DNA of 64,000 nucleotides from an uncultured Ferrimonas sp. (GCF_947489035.1 NZ_CANLCI010000001.1:238432-302431), one strand, 5' to 3'; counted from the first letter of the stretch, positions 35,730 to 45,328 are shown. The notes: a model not told the origin generated them from the sequence alone. A program made the numbers and translations.

Positions 35730-37657
35730 GCCTATTTCGCCAGTTGCTATCCCTCTTCGTTGGCAGCTTGTTGGTGATGACTCTGCTGATGGCCTTTGCC
35801 CAGCTCAGTAGCCAGCGGCAGTTCATTATGCAGCAACAGCAGCTGCAACTGTTCTCTAGCCTTAACAGCATCGCCCTCAGCGTGAAACCGCTGATCCAAC
35901 TTGGGGATCAAGCGCGGCTCGACGCCACCTTAACCGCCTACTTTGATTCCGGCCAGTTTCAATCGTTGCAGATCACCGCCCCCGATGGCAGCAGCATTTG
36001 GCAGCAGCAAAGTGGAGCCAATCAAGCCAAGGTGCCCCTGTGGTTCCAACAACTGCCGCTGTTTGAGGCCATCACCGTTACCCAACAGATCGAGCTGCAA
36101 TGGCGCCCTTTGGCCAACTTTAGCCTAACCGGCGATCCCGGCTTGGCTTATCAGAACTTATGGCAATCGATGCTTAATGTGGTGGCCGTGATGTTGGCGG
36201 TGATGTTGCTGTGTGCCGGCCTGCTGGCACTGCAATTGCGGCGTTTAACCAAGCCTCTGGCCACCATTTGCGCCCAAAGCAACGCCATCAGCCAACACCG
36301 GCCTTTGCCCCCATCGGAGCAAGGGGCCAGCACCACCGAATTTGCCCAAGTACAGCAAGCGTTCACCATCGTTGCCGAGCACTTTAATAAGCTCTTTAAC
36401 GAACAAGCCGAAGAGGCGCAGCGGCTGAAACACGATCTGTACACCGATCCGCTGACGGGCATTGGCAACCGCGAATTGATTGAAGCGCAGATTGACCAAT
36501 GGTGCCATCAAGGTACCCCTGGCGCCCTCGCCTTGCTAACGGTGCCGCTGCTCACCGAGATCAGCAACGATCCCGAGCAATACCAATTAACGGTGCAGCA
36601 GCTGCAACAACAGATGCAAGATCTGCTGCCGCAAAACACCGCCTCGACCCTGGCCCGCTTAACCACAACCGAGCTGATTTTGTTGGTTACCGAACTGAAC
36701 CAAGATGAGTTGGAACCGGTATCCCAGCGGCTTAGCCAGTTGCTCAATGAGATTGGCGTTGATCCTCTGGGGCTCAGCCAAGGCAATGCAACCGTTGCCA
36801 TGCTCTATAGCCAAAAACCCAGCCACCGCAGCGACATGTTCACCCGCGTTGATAAGCTGCTGTTAGAGGCGCAAGAGCACCCTGCTGGGCAAGCGCATGT
36901 GCAGCTGCATCAACAACAGCAAGCCACCTTAGGGCGCAAGCAGTGGCTGAAACAGGTAGAACAGGCAATCCAAAAGCGCACCATCGAATTTAACCGCCAA
37001 GCCTGCATCACCCTCGACGGCGAACTGCAGCACTACGAATTGTTCTGCAAACTCAACCACGGTGGTCAATTCTTCGCCGCCAACGCCTTTTTGCCCGCGC
37101 TGGAAAGCCTAGGCCAAACCTGTGCCTTCGATCGCTACGTAATTGAACAAGCGATAGAGAAGATTGAACAGGAAGATCTGCAGCCGCTGGCGATTAACCT
37201 GTGCGTTTCCAGCTTGGCCGACAGCGGCTTTATGCGTTGGTTGCAGCGCACCATGAAGAGCCACCAACACCTGCAAGGCAAGATGATTTTCGAGATCTCC
37301 GAAGCGGCGCTGTATCGCCAACGAGATCAAGCGGTGCTGGCTTGCGACATCATCGACAGCGCAGGGTTTGGCTTTGGCATTGATAACTTTGGCCGCTACT
37401 TAACCGACATCCAATATCTGGCTGAGCTGCCGCCGCCGCGTTACGTCAAATTAGACATGCTCTACAGCCAAGAGATCGACAATGAAAACCAACGTGGGTT
37501 GTTGATCTCGCTGTGCCGCACCGCCCACAACTTCAATTTAAAAACCATCGCCACCAACATTCAAGATTCCGAGCAGCTCAGCCTATTTACCCACCTGCAC
37601 GTTGATGGCGTACAGGGGCTGGTGTCGCAAACTTGGCAAGAGGTACAAACCCTATGA
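35726..37657 (+). CDS. lapD: LapD-type c-di-GMP receptor with degenerate GGDEF and EAL domains
   Basis: A 643-residue inner-membrane receptor. Helix 1 (~7-25), a periplasmic LapD/MoxY-type domain (~26-145), helix 2 (~148-168), HAMP (~170-225), GGDEF-like (~240-395) and EAL-like (~410-640) domains. The active GGDEF loop is replaced by LTTTEL (312-317) and the EAL motif by YELFCKL, so it should neither make nor cut c-di-GMP but bind it, as known for Pseudomonas LapD. Bound form holds LapG in the periplasm and keeps the adhesin on the surface. Both ends overlap neighbours by four bases (ATGA), indicating tight coupling of lapG-lapD-lapB. Confidence 0.92.
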   Translation: MSLFRQLLSLFVGSLLVMTLLMAFAQLSSQRQFIMQQQQLQLFSSLNSIALSVKPLIQLGDQARLDATLTAYFDSGQFQSLQITAPDGSSIWQQQSGANQAKVPLWFQQLPLFEAITVTQQIELQWRPLANFSLTGDPGLAYQNLWQSMLNVVAVMLAVMLLCAGLLALQLRRLTKPLATICAQSNAISQHRPLPPSEQGASTTEFAQVQQAFTIVAEHFNKLFNEQAEEAQRLKHDLYTDPLTGIGNRELIEAQIDQWCHQGTPGALALLTVPLLTEISNDPEQYQLTVQQLQQQMQDLLPQNTASTLARLTTTELILLVTELNQDELEPVSQRLSQLLNEIGVDPLGLSQGNATVAMLYSQKPSHRSDMFTRVDKLLLEAQEHPAGQAHVQLHQQQQATLGRKQWLKQVEQAIQKRTIEFNRQACITLDGELQHYELFCKLNHGGQFFAANAFLPALESLGQTCAFDRYVIEQAIEKIEQEDLQPLAINLCVSSLADSGFMRWLQRTMKSHQHLQGKMIFEISEAALYRQRDQAVLACDIIDSAGFGFGIDNFGRYLTDIQYLAELPPPRYVKLDMLYSQEIDNENQRGLLISLCRTAHNFNLKTIATNIQDSEQLSLFTHLHVDGVQGLVSQTWQEVQTL

Positions 37658-39780
37658 TCGATCCCATCATGCAATGTTTGGTGTACCTCTCGCGTCAGCA
37701 CGGTTTGGCGAATTCCCCCGACGCCCTGCGTTCCGGTTTGCCACTGCAAGATGGCCGCCTAACGGAAGCCTTGCTGCACAAAGCGGCCGAGCGCGCTGGC
37801 TTAAGCTGCCGCCAAAGCCAATATGAATTAGCGCAGATCCCCGACCAAGTGCTGCCGGCGATGATGTTGCTGCACGACGGCAGCGCCTGCATCGCCTTGA
37901 GCTTTGACGAACAACGGCAACAGTTGCTGATTGTCGAACCCGAAACGGATCTGAATCAGCGCTGGGTTAGCCTAGACGATTGGCAGCAACACTACCGCGG
38001 CGATCTGTATCTGTTTAAAAAGCTGTTTCAACACGACGAGCGCAGCGCCGACATTGAGGATCACAGCGGCCACTGGTTTTGGTCAACCCTGCGCCGCTCC
38101 CACAGCATCTACCGCGATGTGCTGATCGCTTCGATCTTGATCAACCTGTTTGCGTTAGCGGTGCCGATGTTCACCCGCTTGGTGTACGACAAAGTGGTGC
38201 CCAATTTGGCCTTCGAATCGCTGTGGGTGTTGTCCAGCGGCGTGATTGTGGTGCTGCTGTTCGATCTGGGCATCAAGATGTTACGCACTCACTTTGTCGA
38301 TCTGGCGGGCAAAAAATCCGATCTGCTGCTGTCGGCCAAGATCTTCAGCAAGGTGATGGGGATGCGAATGGAATCCAAGCCGCCGTCGGTTGGTGCCTTT
38401 GCCCGCCACATGCAAGAATTTGAGTCGATCCGCGATTTTCTCACTTCGGCCACCATCGTCGCGTTGATTGATGTGCCCTTTGCGCTGCTGTTTTTAGTGG
38501 TGATCTGGATGATGGCGGGGCCGCTGGTGCTGGTGCCGATTGTGGTGGTTACCGCCCTGCTGCTGCAAAGCGTGCTGATCCAACGCAAGCTGCGCGACAG
38601 CATTGAGCAAGGCTCGAAGCTGTCCAGCCAAAAGCACGCCACCTTAATTGAATCGTTAACCGGCTTGGAAACCTTAAAACGCTTCAGCGCCCAAGGGCAG
38701 GTACAATTTAAGTGGGAGCAAGCGGTCGCGCACATGAGCCACTGGAGCCTGAAAACCAAACGACTGACCGATTGGGTGCAAAACAGCGCCAGCAGCGGCC
38801 AGCAACTGGCGTCGATTGCGATGATCATTTTGGGGGTGTACCTCATCGCCCAAGGGGATCTGACCATGGGTGGCTTGATTGCGGCGTCGATGATCAGCGG
38901 CAAAGCGATTGGGCCGCTGTTGCAGTTGTCGATGCTATCGATGCGCTACAACCAAGCCAAAGGCGCGTACGCCATTTTGCAGCAGCTGATGGCGATGCCC
39001 GACGAGCAACCAGACAAAAAGCGCTATCTGCATCGGCCCGTGCTGCAAGGCAATGTCGATTTCGATGACGTTTCAATGGCCTACCCTGGCAGCGACAGCT
39101 TGGCGGTAAAACAACTGAGTTTCAGCATTAAAGCGGGGGAAAAGGTGGCCGTGATCGGCCGCATTGGATCGGGAAAAACCACCATTGAGCGATTGCTGCT
39201 GGGGCTGTATCAACCCAGCAGTGGCGCCATTCGTCTCGACGGCAGTGATATTTCCCAGCTGCACCCTGACGATCTGCGCCGTAATGTCGCCAGCGTGCCG
39301 CAAGATCCCGGCCTGTTTTATGGCTCCATTCGCGACAACATCATTTTAGGGCGCCCCCACGCCGACGACCGCAGCATCTTACGCGCCGCCAAACGGGCCG
39401 GGGTTACCGAATTTTCAAATCTGGATCCCGCCGGGCTCGATCGGCAAGTGGGTGAAGGCGGACAGCAGCTCTCGGGGGGTCAACGCCAAGCCATTGCCAT
39501 CGCTCGGGCGTTGCTAACGGATCCGCCCATTTTGCTGATGGATGAACCCACCAGTGCCATGGACAACCGCAGCGAAGCGGCGATCAAACAGCAGTTGGCG
39601 CAGCTGGATCCCGAGCAAACGTTGGTGCTGATCACCCACAAAATCGGCATGCTGGATGTCGCCGATCGGATTGTGGTGATGGACAGAGGCCGCATCGTAA
39701 CCGACGGCCCCCGCGAGCAAGTATTGCAACAACTGAAGTCCGGCAAGGTGCGAGCGCCCCTAACCAAGGTGGCTGGCTAA
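37654..39780 (+). CDS. lapB: LapB-type I secretion ABC transporter
   Basis: A 708-residue ABC exporter. An N-terminal C39-peptidase-like domain (~1-130) lacks the catalytic cysteine, as in RTX-type exporters. A six-helix membrane domain (~150-430) follows, then the nucleotide-binding domain (~470-700) with Walker A GRIGSGKTT, signature QLSGGQRQ, Walker B LLMDEPTS and the His switch ITHK. It powers export of a giant RTX adhesin through LapC and the TolC-type channel. Last gene of the lap operon; a hairpin follows ~55 bases downstream. The usual substrate gene (lapA/bpfA) is not within this window. Confidence 0.94.
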   Translation: MIDPIMQCLVYLSRQHGLANSPDALRSGLPLQDGRLTEALLHKAAERAGLSCRQSQYELAQIPDQVLPAMMLLHDGSACIALSFDEQRQQLLIVEPETDLNQRWVSLDDWQQHYRGDLYLFKKLFQHDERSADIEDHSGHWFWSTLRRSHSIYRDVLIASILINLFALAVPMFTRLVYDKVVPNLAFESLWVLSSGVIVVLLFDLGIKMLRTHFVDLAGKKSDLLLSAKIFSKVMGMRMESKPPSVGAFARHMQEFESIRDFLTSATIVALIDVPFALLFLVVIWMMAGPLVLVPIVVVTALLLQSVLIQRKLRDSIEQGSKLSSQKHATLIESLTGLETLKRFSAQGQVQFKWEQAVAHMSHWSLKTKRLTDWVQNSASSGQQLASIAMIILGVYLIAQGDLTMGGLIAASMISGKAIGPLLQLSMLSMRYNQAKGAYAILQQLMAMPDEQPDKKRYLHRPVLQGNVDFDDVSMAYPGSDSLAVKQLSFSIKAGEKVAVIGRIGSGKTTIERLLLGLYQPSSGAIRLDGSDISQLHPDDLRRNVASVPQDPGLFYGSIRDNIILGRPHADDRSILRAAKRAGVTEFSNLDPAGLDRQVGEGGQQLSGGQRQAIAIARALLTDPPILLMDEPTSAMDNRSEAAIKQQLAQLDPEQTLVLITHKIGMLDVADRIVVMDRGRIVTDGPREQVLQQLKSGKVRAPLTKVAG

Positions 39781-39835
39781 GCGCCCCCAATCACGGTCAC
39801 CGCCAATCACGACTCTGGCCAAAGGGGAAACACAA

Positions 39836-39863
39836 AAACGGCGCAGCAAATGCTGCGCCGTTT
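39836..39863. terminator. Hairpin between lapB and DUF805
   Basis: Long perfect stem AAACGGCGCAGCA/TGCTGCGCCGTTT with a 2-base gap. T-run is better on the minus strand (GTTTTTG), so it mainly ends the DUF805 transcript, but it lies where lapB must also stop. Confidence 0.8.
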
Positions 39864-39880
39864 CGCCGTGCTAACCGCCA

Positions 39881-40231
39881 TTAGGCCGCTGTGGCTGCCT
39901 TAGGGTTCGGCCCATACTCGTTATCACCTTGGCTGTCGAAACAGAAGAACACCAGCAACACCAGTGCGCCGATCAGCGGCACTAAAAACAGCAGCATCCA
40001 CCAGCCACTGCGCCCAGTATCGTGCAAGCGACGAACACCAAGGCTGATGCCTGGGATCAGCGTCAGTAAGGCAAAGACTGAAGTGAGAATGATGCTACCA
40101 AGCATCATATCTACCAGAGCCAAAACGACATAGGTAATGAAATAAAACAGGTAAAACATCCAGTAATCTTTACGTCGTGCTCGACTGGAAAAATCAGCAA
40201 ACTTTTTAAAGCCATCAATAAATTGGTTCAT
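39881..40231 (-). CDS. DUF805 family small inner-membrane protein
   Basis: A 116-residue protein with three membrane helices and the DUF805 signatures FADFSSRARRKDYWMFYLF near the N-terminus and GVRRLHDTGRSGWWMLL centrally. The C-terminal GDNEYGPNPK is also conserved. The function of the family is unknown. The ATG at 40231 has AAGGA six bases upstream, whereas the ATG at 40237 abuts it, so 40231 is preferred. It is convergent with lapB and separated by a shared hairpin. Confidence 0.88.
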   Translation of the reverse strand: MNQFIDGFKKFADFSSRARRKDYWMFYLFYFITYVVLALVDMMLGSIILTSVFALLTLIPGISLGVRRLHDTGRSGWWMLLFLVPLIGALVLLVFFCFDSQGDNEYGPNPKAATAA

Positions 40232-40447
40232 CTTCATTCCTTAAATTAAAACCCAGAGGCTAACCCTGCTGCCATCAAACGCGGCATCGTACCCGCTGAG
40301 AGCGGCCAAAATATGTTAATTGATACGGTCGCGCAAGTGTTTGTAACCCATTGCGAATGTAAGACAAAGACGTTTGTTTTCGCTCATTCTAGTCCCAGCA
40401 AAATAATCGCTTCTATTATCTAGTTAATTCATAACAGGAGCAGACTT

Positions 40448-40819
40448 ATGGAACTTGGCGCCTTTTCAATCAGCTTGGCCGTAACCGACATACGCGCTTC
40501 TTTGGCGTTTTATCAAAAGCTTGGCTTTGCCGTCTTCGGCGGCGACATCAACCAAAACTGGCTGATCATAAAAAACGGCCCCCATGTGATCGGGCTCTTT
40601 CAAGGCATGTTCGAGCGCAACTGCCTTACCTTTAATCCCGGCTGGGATCAGCACGCGCAAGCGATCGATCCCTTCACCGATGTACGCCAACTGCAACGGC
40701 AGGCCGAGCAACAGGGGCTGGTCATTCAGCACCGAAGTGGCGACAGCAACCGTGGCCCCGGCAGTTTTTCACTGCTTGATCCCGACGGCAATCCACTGCT
40801 GATCGATCAACACCGCTAA
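40448..40819 (+). CDS. VOC (glyoxalase/bleomycin-resistance) family protein
   Basis: A 123-residue one-domain VOC protein with two beta-alpha-beta-beta-beta halves. The N-terminal pattern FSISLAVTDIRASLAFYQKLGFAVF and the C-terminal SFSLLDPDGNPLLID are typical. The usual metal ligands (His/Glu) are not all obvious, and no reaction can be assigned. AGGAG lies nine bases before the ATG at 40448. It is monocistronic by spacing. Confidence 0.85.
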   Translation: MELGAFSISLAVTDIRASLAFYQKLGFAVFGGDINQNWLIIKNGPHVIGLFQGMFERNCLTFNPGWDQHAQAIDPFTDVRQLQRQAEQQGLVIQHRSGDSNRGPGSFSLLDPDGNPLLIDQHR

Positions 40820-40930
40820 TTTGCCCTCGCCCAATCCCAACCTAAAGCGCACCACAGCCTCTGGCTGCTGTGCAAGGCGGCAACTTCGGCTATGATGTGC
40901 CCATCCACGGATTTGGTTAGATAAAACACT

Positions 40931-41077
40931 ATGTTTAGCAAGATAAAACACTGGTTTGGGCAACGCACCAATCACGAACAGGTCGCGATTGTGGCCGCCA
41001 TCAGCGTGGTGCTGGTGATTGGATTATTTTATGTGGCGTTAACCTTGGGCGTTGCGGTTGCGAAGCTGTTTTTATAA
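40931..41077 (+). CDS. 48-residue single-helix membrane peptide
   Basis: A 48-codon ORF: a basic N-terminus (MFSKIKHWFGQRTNHEQ) followed by a hydrophobic helix of about 28 residues to the C-terminus, ending AVAKLFL. The N-in basic, C-out layout is what small regulatory membrane proteins show. The ribosome site is weak. A 13-bp stem-loop lies 29 bases after the stop. It is too short for many gene finders, and I do not recognise its family. It could be spurious, but codon composition and the clean N-basic/hydrophobic split argue for a gene. Confidence 0.5.
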   Translation: MFSKIKHWFGQRTNHEQVAIVAAISVVLVIGLFYVALTLGVAVAKLFL

Positions 41078-41105
41078 CCGCGGCACAATCCGGATACGCC
41101 GATAA

Positions 41106-41156
41106 AACACAGCCCCAAGCGCGACCGCGTCAGCGGATCATGGTTGGGGCTGTGTT
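41106..41156. terminator. Long stem-loop between the small membrane peptide and the lectin-protease gene
   Basis: A 13-bp perfect stem AACACAGCCCCAA/TTGGGGCTGTGTT enclosing 25 bases that contain a nested CCGC/GCGG hairpin. Followed by GGTTTT on the plus strand. It probably serves both convergent genes; the large loop is unusual for a simple terminator. Confidence 0.65.
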
Positions 41157-41181
41157 GGTTTTAAAGGTTAGCCGCGCTGTA

Positions 41182-42348
41182 TTACGGCGCCAGCACAAAG
41201 GGTTCGGTGCTGCTGCCATCCGGCACGGTCATCGCCAGTTGCTGCAACTGCGCGGTAACCCCAAGCTGCTGTCCCAAGGCGTATACGGGGTAGTCCCAAT
41301 TGGCCGGCACATAAAGTGGCGCAAAATACTCGCTCATGCCGTAGGGCACATTGGTGCCGTGATCGTAGCCTAAGTTATGGCTCTGTTCGTGGGTAATGGT
41401 GGCCATGTTGCGGGCGATCTTACTGTGCTGCTGATAGTTGGTTTCAATGTTGCTGTAGATCGCCGTCGACAAACTAAAGTAGCTGCCATTGGCGGTGCCG
41501 TTCGCCCCCTTGCTGGCAACCCCTTTGACGTAAACCGGTTTCAGGTTATCCCGAAACTTAAGCCACACCGATTGCGGCGTAACCTCGCCTTTATTAATAA
41601 TTTTGTAATTACTGAGCACCATGTCGCGAAACGCGGGGGTGCGCCACACTTTCAACAGTCGCGGCAAAATGGTGGCAAAGGCGCTGCGACGTTCGTCACT
41701 GAAGTTCTTCGTCACTTGCAAGGTTTTGACAAAGAAGTTGTGGGCGTACACGTCGGTTTGCCAATAGGGCACGCTGTCTTGCTGGCCATCGTAATCGGCA
41801 TCAAAGTGCAGCTGGTATGTCAGTGGTAAGGTGCGGTAATCCAGCTTGGCCAACAACACCGCCCCCTCCTCGGCCTGCCACTGTTGATCGGCTCCGCCAT
41901 CGCAATGCCACAGTTCAATGCGATTGGGTTGTGCCGAGCTTTGTCGCCCCTGGGATAGGCAATATTGGCCCAGGCGTAACTCGCCACTGTGTTGCCAATT
42001 CAGCTGCTGCAGCGGCGAGCTGTCGTCGCAGTGCTTAAACATCAGATCCGCCCCTTTGGCGATGGCGTTCACCCCCAAACACAGCTGGTTGTTTTGCTGA
42101 TTACTTAAGGTGTTGCCACTGGCCACAAACACCTGCTGCATGCCGCTTTCGCCCTGACTTTGCTGACAGCTGCGACTCAGCAAGCGGCCATCCTCTTTCA
42201 GCTGCGCGGATTGCGACGAAAGGCAAGCGTCGGTGCCATTGGTTAATACCAGCCGTGGCGGAAAATGCTGTTGGCTCAGTTCACTGGCGCTCACACTGAT
42301 GCTGGCAAAGACACACAGCGGCAGCAGTAATTTGGTGGTTATTGTCAT
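41182..42348 (-). CDS. Secreted ricin-type lectin fused to a metzincin-like zinc-protease motif
   Basis: A 388-residue exported protein. After a signal peptide (MTITTKLLLPLCVFASISVS) comes a beta-trefoil-like region (~28-160) with ricin-B features: paired cysteines and QxW-type repeats (LNWQ ~116, QQWQ ~155). The C-terminal half has HEQSHNLGYDH at residues 320-330, an exact HExxHxxGxxH zinc motif, and a downstream Met338 that could be the Met-turn. This layout suggests an enzyme directed to glycans or glycoproteins. I cannot place the catalytic half in a named peptidase family. It has its own upstream region and no secretion partner next to it. Confidence 0.75.
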   Translation of the reverse strand: MTITTKLLLPLCVFASISVSASELSQQHFPPRLVLTNGTDACLSSQSAQLKEDGRLLSRSCQQSQGESGMQQVFVASGNTLSNQQNNQLCLGVNAIAKGADLMFKHCDDSSPLQQLNWQHSGELRLGQYCLSQGRQSSAQPNRIELWHCDGGADQQWQAEEGAVLLAKLDYRTLPLTYQLHFDADYDGQQDSVPYWQTDVYAHNFFVKTLQVTKNFSDERRSAFATILPRLLKVWRTPAFRDMVLSNYKIINKGEVTPQSVWLKFRDNLKPVYVKGVASKGANGTANGSYFSLSTAIYSNIETNYQQHSKIARNMATITHEQSHNLGYDHGTNVPYGMSEYFAPLYVPANWDYPVYALGQQLGVTAQLQQLAMTVPDGSSTEPFVLAP

Positions 42349-42709
42349 CGGTTTCTCTTGGTTTTATTTGAATTGCGTCGTCATCATCAAACCAAGTTCA
42401 ATATCAGCACAAGCCTTTTTAAATATGTAGATTGAATGCCCTTACCGTAACGAAAATAAATTGGCGAGCGTCAATTTACTGACCGTTTTAAGCGTTATTT
42501 TTGAATAAAAAACGGACACCTTGGGCGCAAATAAACCACTTTCAAAAAATGAGACCCAAGGCAAGAATATAATTCACAGGAAATTGAGCCAGATCACGTA
42601 AATTTAATTCATCTAATTTGCACCTTTGCCGCTATTACTCAATGATCAGCCCTCTATCTGGTTAGACCAATTAAAAAAGCAACTAGCACAATAGTGCGAA
42701 AGGTGAACG
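42349..42709. other. Geneless 361-base stretch between divergent protease and chemoreceptor genes
   Basis: AT-rich. It holds both promoters. A CRP-like site is possible at 42583-42598 (ATTGA-N6-TCACG, seven of ten core positions of TGTGA-N6-TCACA), in AT-rich context, about 110 bases before the chemoreceptor ATG. No RNA gene or ORF is supported. Confidence 0.4.
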
Positions 42710-44698
42710 ATGAACTGGATCAAAAATCTGTCCTTAAAAACGAAATTGATGATCGTATTCTTACCTACGGCCTTAGCCTGTTTTGCCGTGGGTGGCGTTT
42801 ACCTGCTGAATAAATTGGAGCTGCGGCAACAGCTGCAACAAGGGGTGCAGCTGTCACGGCTGGCCTTAGTGCAAAGCCAACTGGTGCACGAGCTGCAAAA
42901 AGAGCGCGGCGCCAGCGCCGGTTTTCTTGGCTCGAATGGCAATCAGTTTGCGAAAAAAATGCCCGCCCAGCGCAGCAACGTCGATCAGCAAATTGATAAC
43001 CTGCAGCGGTTCTTGCGCAACAATCCTCTGCCCAACCGATTCAATCGTCAGCTCGACACCATTCAAGCCGAGCTGGATAAGCTGCATAAGCTGCGCCGCC
43101 GCATTGATGGCTTGCAGATCAGCGTGAAAGAGGAAGTGGCCTACTACTCCAATCTAAACCAACAGTTATTGGTGGTCGTAGATCTGATTGCCATGCAAAG
43201 CGCCGATCCACAGATCGCCATCAATGCCGCCGCCTATGCCGCCTACTTGCAGATGAAAGAGCGCGCTGGCATTGAGCGCGCGGTGCTGAGTTCCACCTTC
43301 GGCAACCCGCAATTTAAGCCGGGAATGTTCCTCAAGTTTGCCAACTTGGTGTCTGAACAGAACAGCTACCAAGAGCGTTTCTTGGCGTTTTCCCCAGTAG
43401 CCCTACGCAATGATTACCAACAGTTGCTGCGCTCGAATGCCCAGCAACAAGTGGAGCAGTTCCGTCAAGTCGCCTTCAAAGCCATGCCAGAGCAACTGGC
43501 AGCGCAATCCGCCGAACAGTGGTTTGCCACCTCAACCGCTCGCATTGATCTCTTAGCTCGGTTTGATACCGATCTGGGCAATCAGCTGATCAACGATACC
43601 GAAGCGAAGATGAGCGCCGCCGAACAAAGCTTGCTGATCAGCGCCACCACCATGATTACGGCCACCGTTTTGGTGCTGCTGATCACCCTAATGATTAGCC
43701 GCTACCTGCATCACAGCATTCAATCGCTCTACCGAGGCGTGACCCAAGCCCGCACCCAGCTGGATCTCAGCACCCGCATCACCAACGACGGCACCGATGA
43801 GCTGGCCCAAGTCAGCCAAGCCTTTAACGAGATGATGGCGCAGTTCCAGCAATTGCTGCACCAAGTGGTGCAAAGCGCCAGCGTGCAAGCGCATGCCGTC
43901 AATGAGATTGCCAGCTTAACCACCAAGATGAATCACGACGTGGATCTGGGTTACCGCCAATCGGAACTGGCCGCCTCGGCGATGGCGGAAATGAGCGCCA
44001 CCGTGGCAGAGATTGCCGATCATGCCGGTAAAACCGCAACGGTTTCGTCGGTAGCCAATCAGCAAAGTCAGCTGGGCAGCAGCGAAATGGGCCACAGCAC
44101 GGAATCCATCCACCAACTGGCGAACAACATGAGCCAAGCGGAAGGGGCGATCAATCAGTTGGAGCACGAGGTGAGCGGCATTGATGCGGTGCTGGAAGTG
44201 ATCAACGGCATTGCCGAGCAAACCAATTTGCTGGCGCTGAATGCCGCCATTGAAGCCGCTCGCGCAGGCGAGGCAGGCCGTGGCTTTGCGGTGGTGGCCG
44301 ATGAGGTTCGGACCTTGGCGCAACGCTCAAAAGAAGCGACCCAAGACATCAAAACCATGACCGACAATCTGCAAAACTCAGCCGCCAAAGCGGTAAGCAC
44401 CATCGTGAGCGGCAATGCCCAAGCGCAAAGCAGTGTCAGCCACGCCAACAGCGCCCAAACCGGCTTAAACGACATTGTTGCCCACATTCGTGAAATCGAC
44501 AGCATGAATGAACAAATCGCCACCGCCACCACCCAACAAGCAACGGTGGCTAACGACGTCAGCGATAACGTGGCTAAGATCAGCGAGATCTATCACGCCA
44601 GTCAGCAGGTATCGCAACAACTGACTCAACTGGCGCAAGAGCTGACCGCCGACAGCGAAGCGTTAACTCAAGAGATGGCGCGCTTTAAATTAAATTAA
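42710..44698 (+). CDS. Methyl-accepting chemotaxis protein with NIT sensor domain
   Basis: A 662-residue chemoreceptor. Helix 1 (~13-33), a helical NIT (nitrate/nitrite-sensing type) periplasmic domain (~50-300, starting [16 protein letters not shown]), helix 2 (~306-327), HAMP (~330-385) and the cytoplasmic signalling domain with the conserved hairpin tip [22 protein letters not shown] (about 500-520). It controls CheA/CheW activity in a signalling array. There is no C-terminal CheR-docking pentapeptide. NIT domains bind nitrate or nitrite in some proteins; the ligand here is inference. AAAGGTGA lies upstream of the ATG at 42710, and a terminator follows. Confidence 0.92.
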   Translation: MNWIKNLSLKTKLMIVFLPTALACFAVGGVYLLNKLELRQQLQQGVQLSRLALVQSQLVHELQKERGASAGFLGSNGNQFAKKMPAQRSNVDQQIDNLQRFLRNNPLPNRFNRQLDTIQAELDKLHKLRRRIDGLQISVKEEVAYYSNLNQQLLVVVDLIAMQSADPQIAINAAAYAAYLQMKERAGIERAVLSSTFGNPQFKPGMFLKFANLVSEQNSYQERFLAFSPVALRNDYQQLLRSNAQQQVEQFRQVAFKAMPEQLAAQSAEQWFATSTARIDLLARFDTDLGNQLINDTEAKMSAAEQSLLISATTMITATVLVLLITLMISRYLHHSIQSLYRGVTQARTQLDLSTRITNDGTDELAQVSQAFNEMMAQFQQLLHQVVQSASVQAHAVNEIASLTTKMNHDVDLGYRQSELAASAMAEMSATVAEIADHAGKTATVSSVANQQSQLGSSEMGHSTESIHQLANNMSQAEGAINQLEHEVSGIDAVLEVINGIAEQTNLLALNAAIEAARAGEAGRGFAVVADEVRTLAQRSKEATQDIKTMTDNLQNSAAKAVSTIVSGNAQAQSSVSHANSAQTGLNDIVAHIREIDSMNEQIATATTQQATVANDVSDNVAKISEIYHASQQVSQQLTQLAQELTADSEALTQEMARFKLN

Positions 44699-44716
44699 GC
44701 GCCAACCCAAAAGCAC

Positions 44717-44745
44717 AAAAGCCCTCGCCAAAAGCGAGGGCTTTT
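44717..44745 (+). terminator. Terminator of the chemoreceptor gene
   Basis: Perfect stem AAAAGCCCTCGC/GCGAGGGCTTTT with loop CAAAA and a T6 tract. Confidence 0.92.
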
Positions 44746-44830
44746 TTCATGAAATCAACATCATGGCACCTAGCCAGCGGCGCGGATTCCAGTTAGTTTG
44801 AGTAAAAATCATTCATTATTGGAGTCCACC

Positions 44831-45328
44831 TTGAAAGCCATGTTACTTGCCGCTGCGCTGATCCCTCTGCCTCTGCTGGCCGCAGATCTGACCTCAAGCC
44901 AAATTGAACAGTGCATTCGCGACAGCAACAGCTTGCAGCAGCAAGTGGATCATCAACGCCAGCATCATCAGCAGTTAACCCAACAGCAGCAACAGCTTAA
45001 TGATCAGCATCAGCAGTTACAGCAACAGCAGCAAAGCCTGCTCAAGCAGCAGCAGCGGTTACGGCAATGCAGCGATGGCTGTAATCACATTCAAGCCAAA
45101 ATTAAGTTGTTGCAGCGCAAGTTCGATACGCTGCAAGCCAGCTATGCCAGCGCCAACCAAAGTTACACCCAAAGCAAAAGCAATTACGCCACGGAACAAT
45201 TGCAGCGCCAACAAACACTGGCCGAGTACCAAGCGCGGTGCCAACAACATCAGATCAGCGCCGCCCAGCAACAGCAATATTGCCTCGACAACAACAGCGA
45301 AACGCCCTTTTGCCGTGGCAGCTTTTAA
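44831..45328 (+). CDS. Exported glutamine-rich coiled-coil protein, function unknown
   Basis: A 165-residue protein starting at TTG 44831 (GGAG at 44821 fits), giving a textbook signal peptide (KAMLLAAALIPLPLLAAD). The mature part is a long glutamine/histidine-rich coiled coil (~25-80), a CSDGC-containing break, a second coiled segment (~85-145) and a cysteine-bearing tail. Six cysteines in an otherwise helical periplasmic protein suggest disulfide-locked hairpins. The frame is open to 44798 but the upstream codons lack a ribosome site. I recognise no family. It stands alone between a terminator and a convergent gene. Confidence 0.6.
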   Translation: MKAMLLAAALIPLPLLAADLTSSQIEQCIRDSNSLQQQVDHQRQHHQQLTQQQQQLNDQHQQLQQQQQSLLKQQQRLRQCSDGCNHIQAKIKLLQRKFDTLQASYASANQSYTQSKSNYATEQLQRQQTLAEYQARCQQHQISAAQQQQYCLDNNSETPFCRGSF

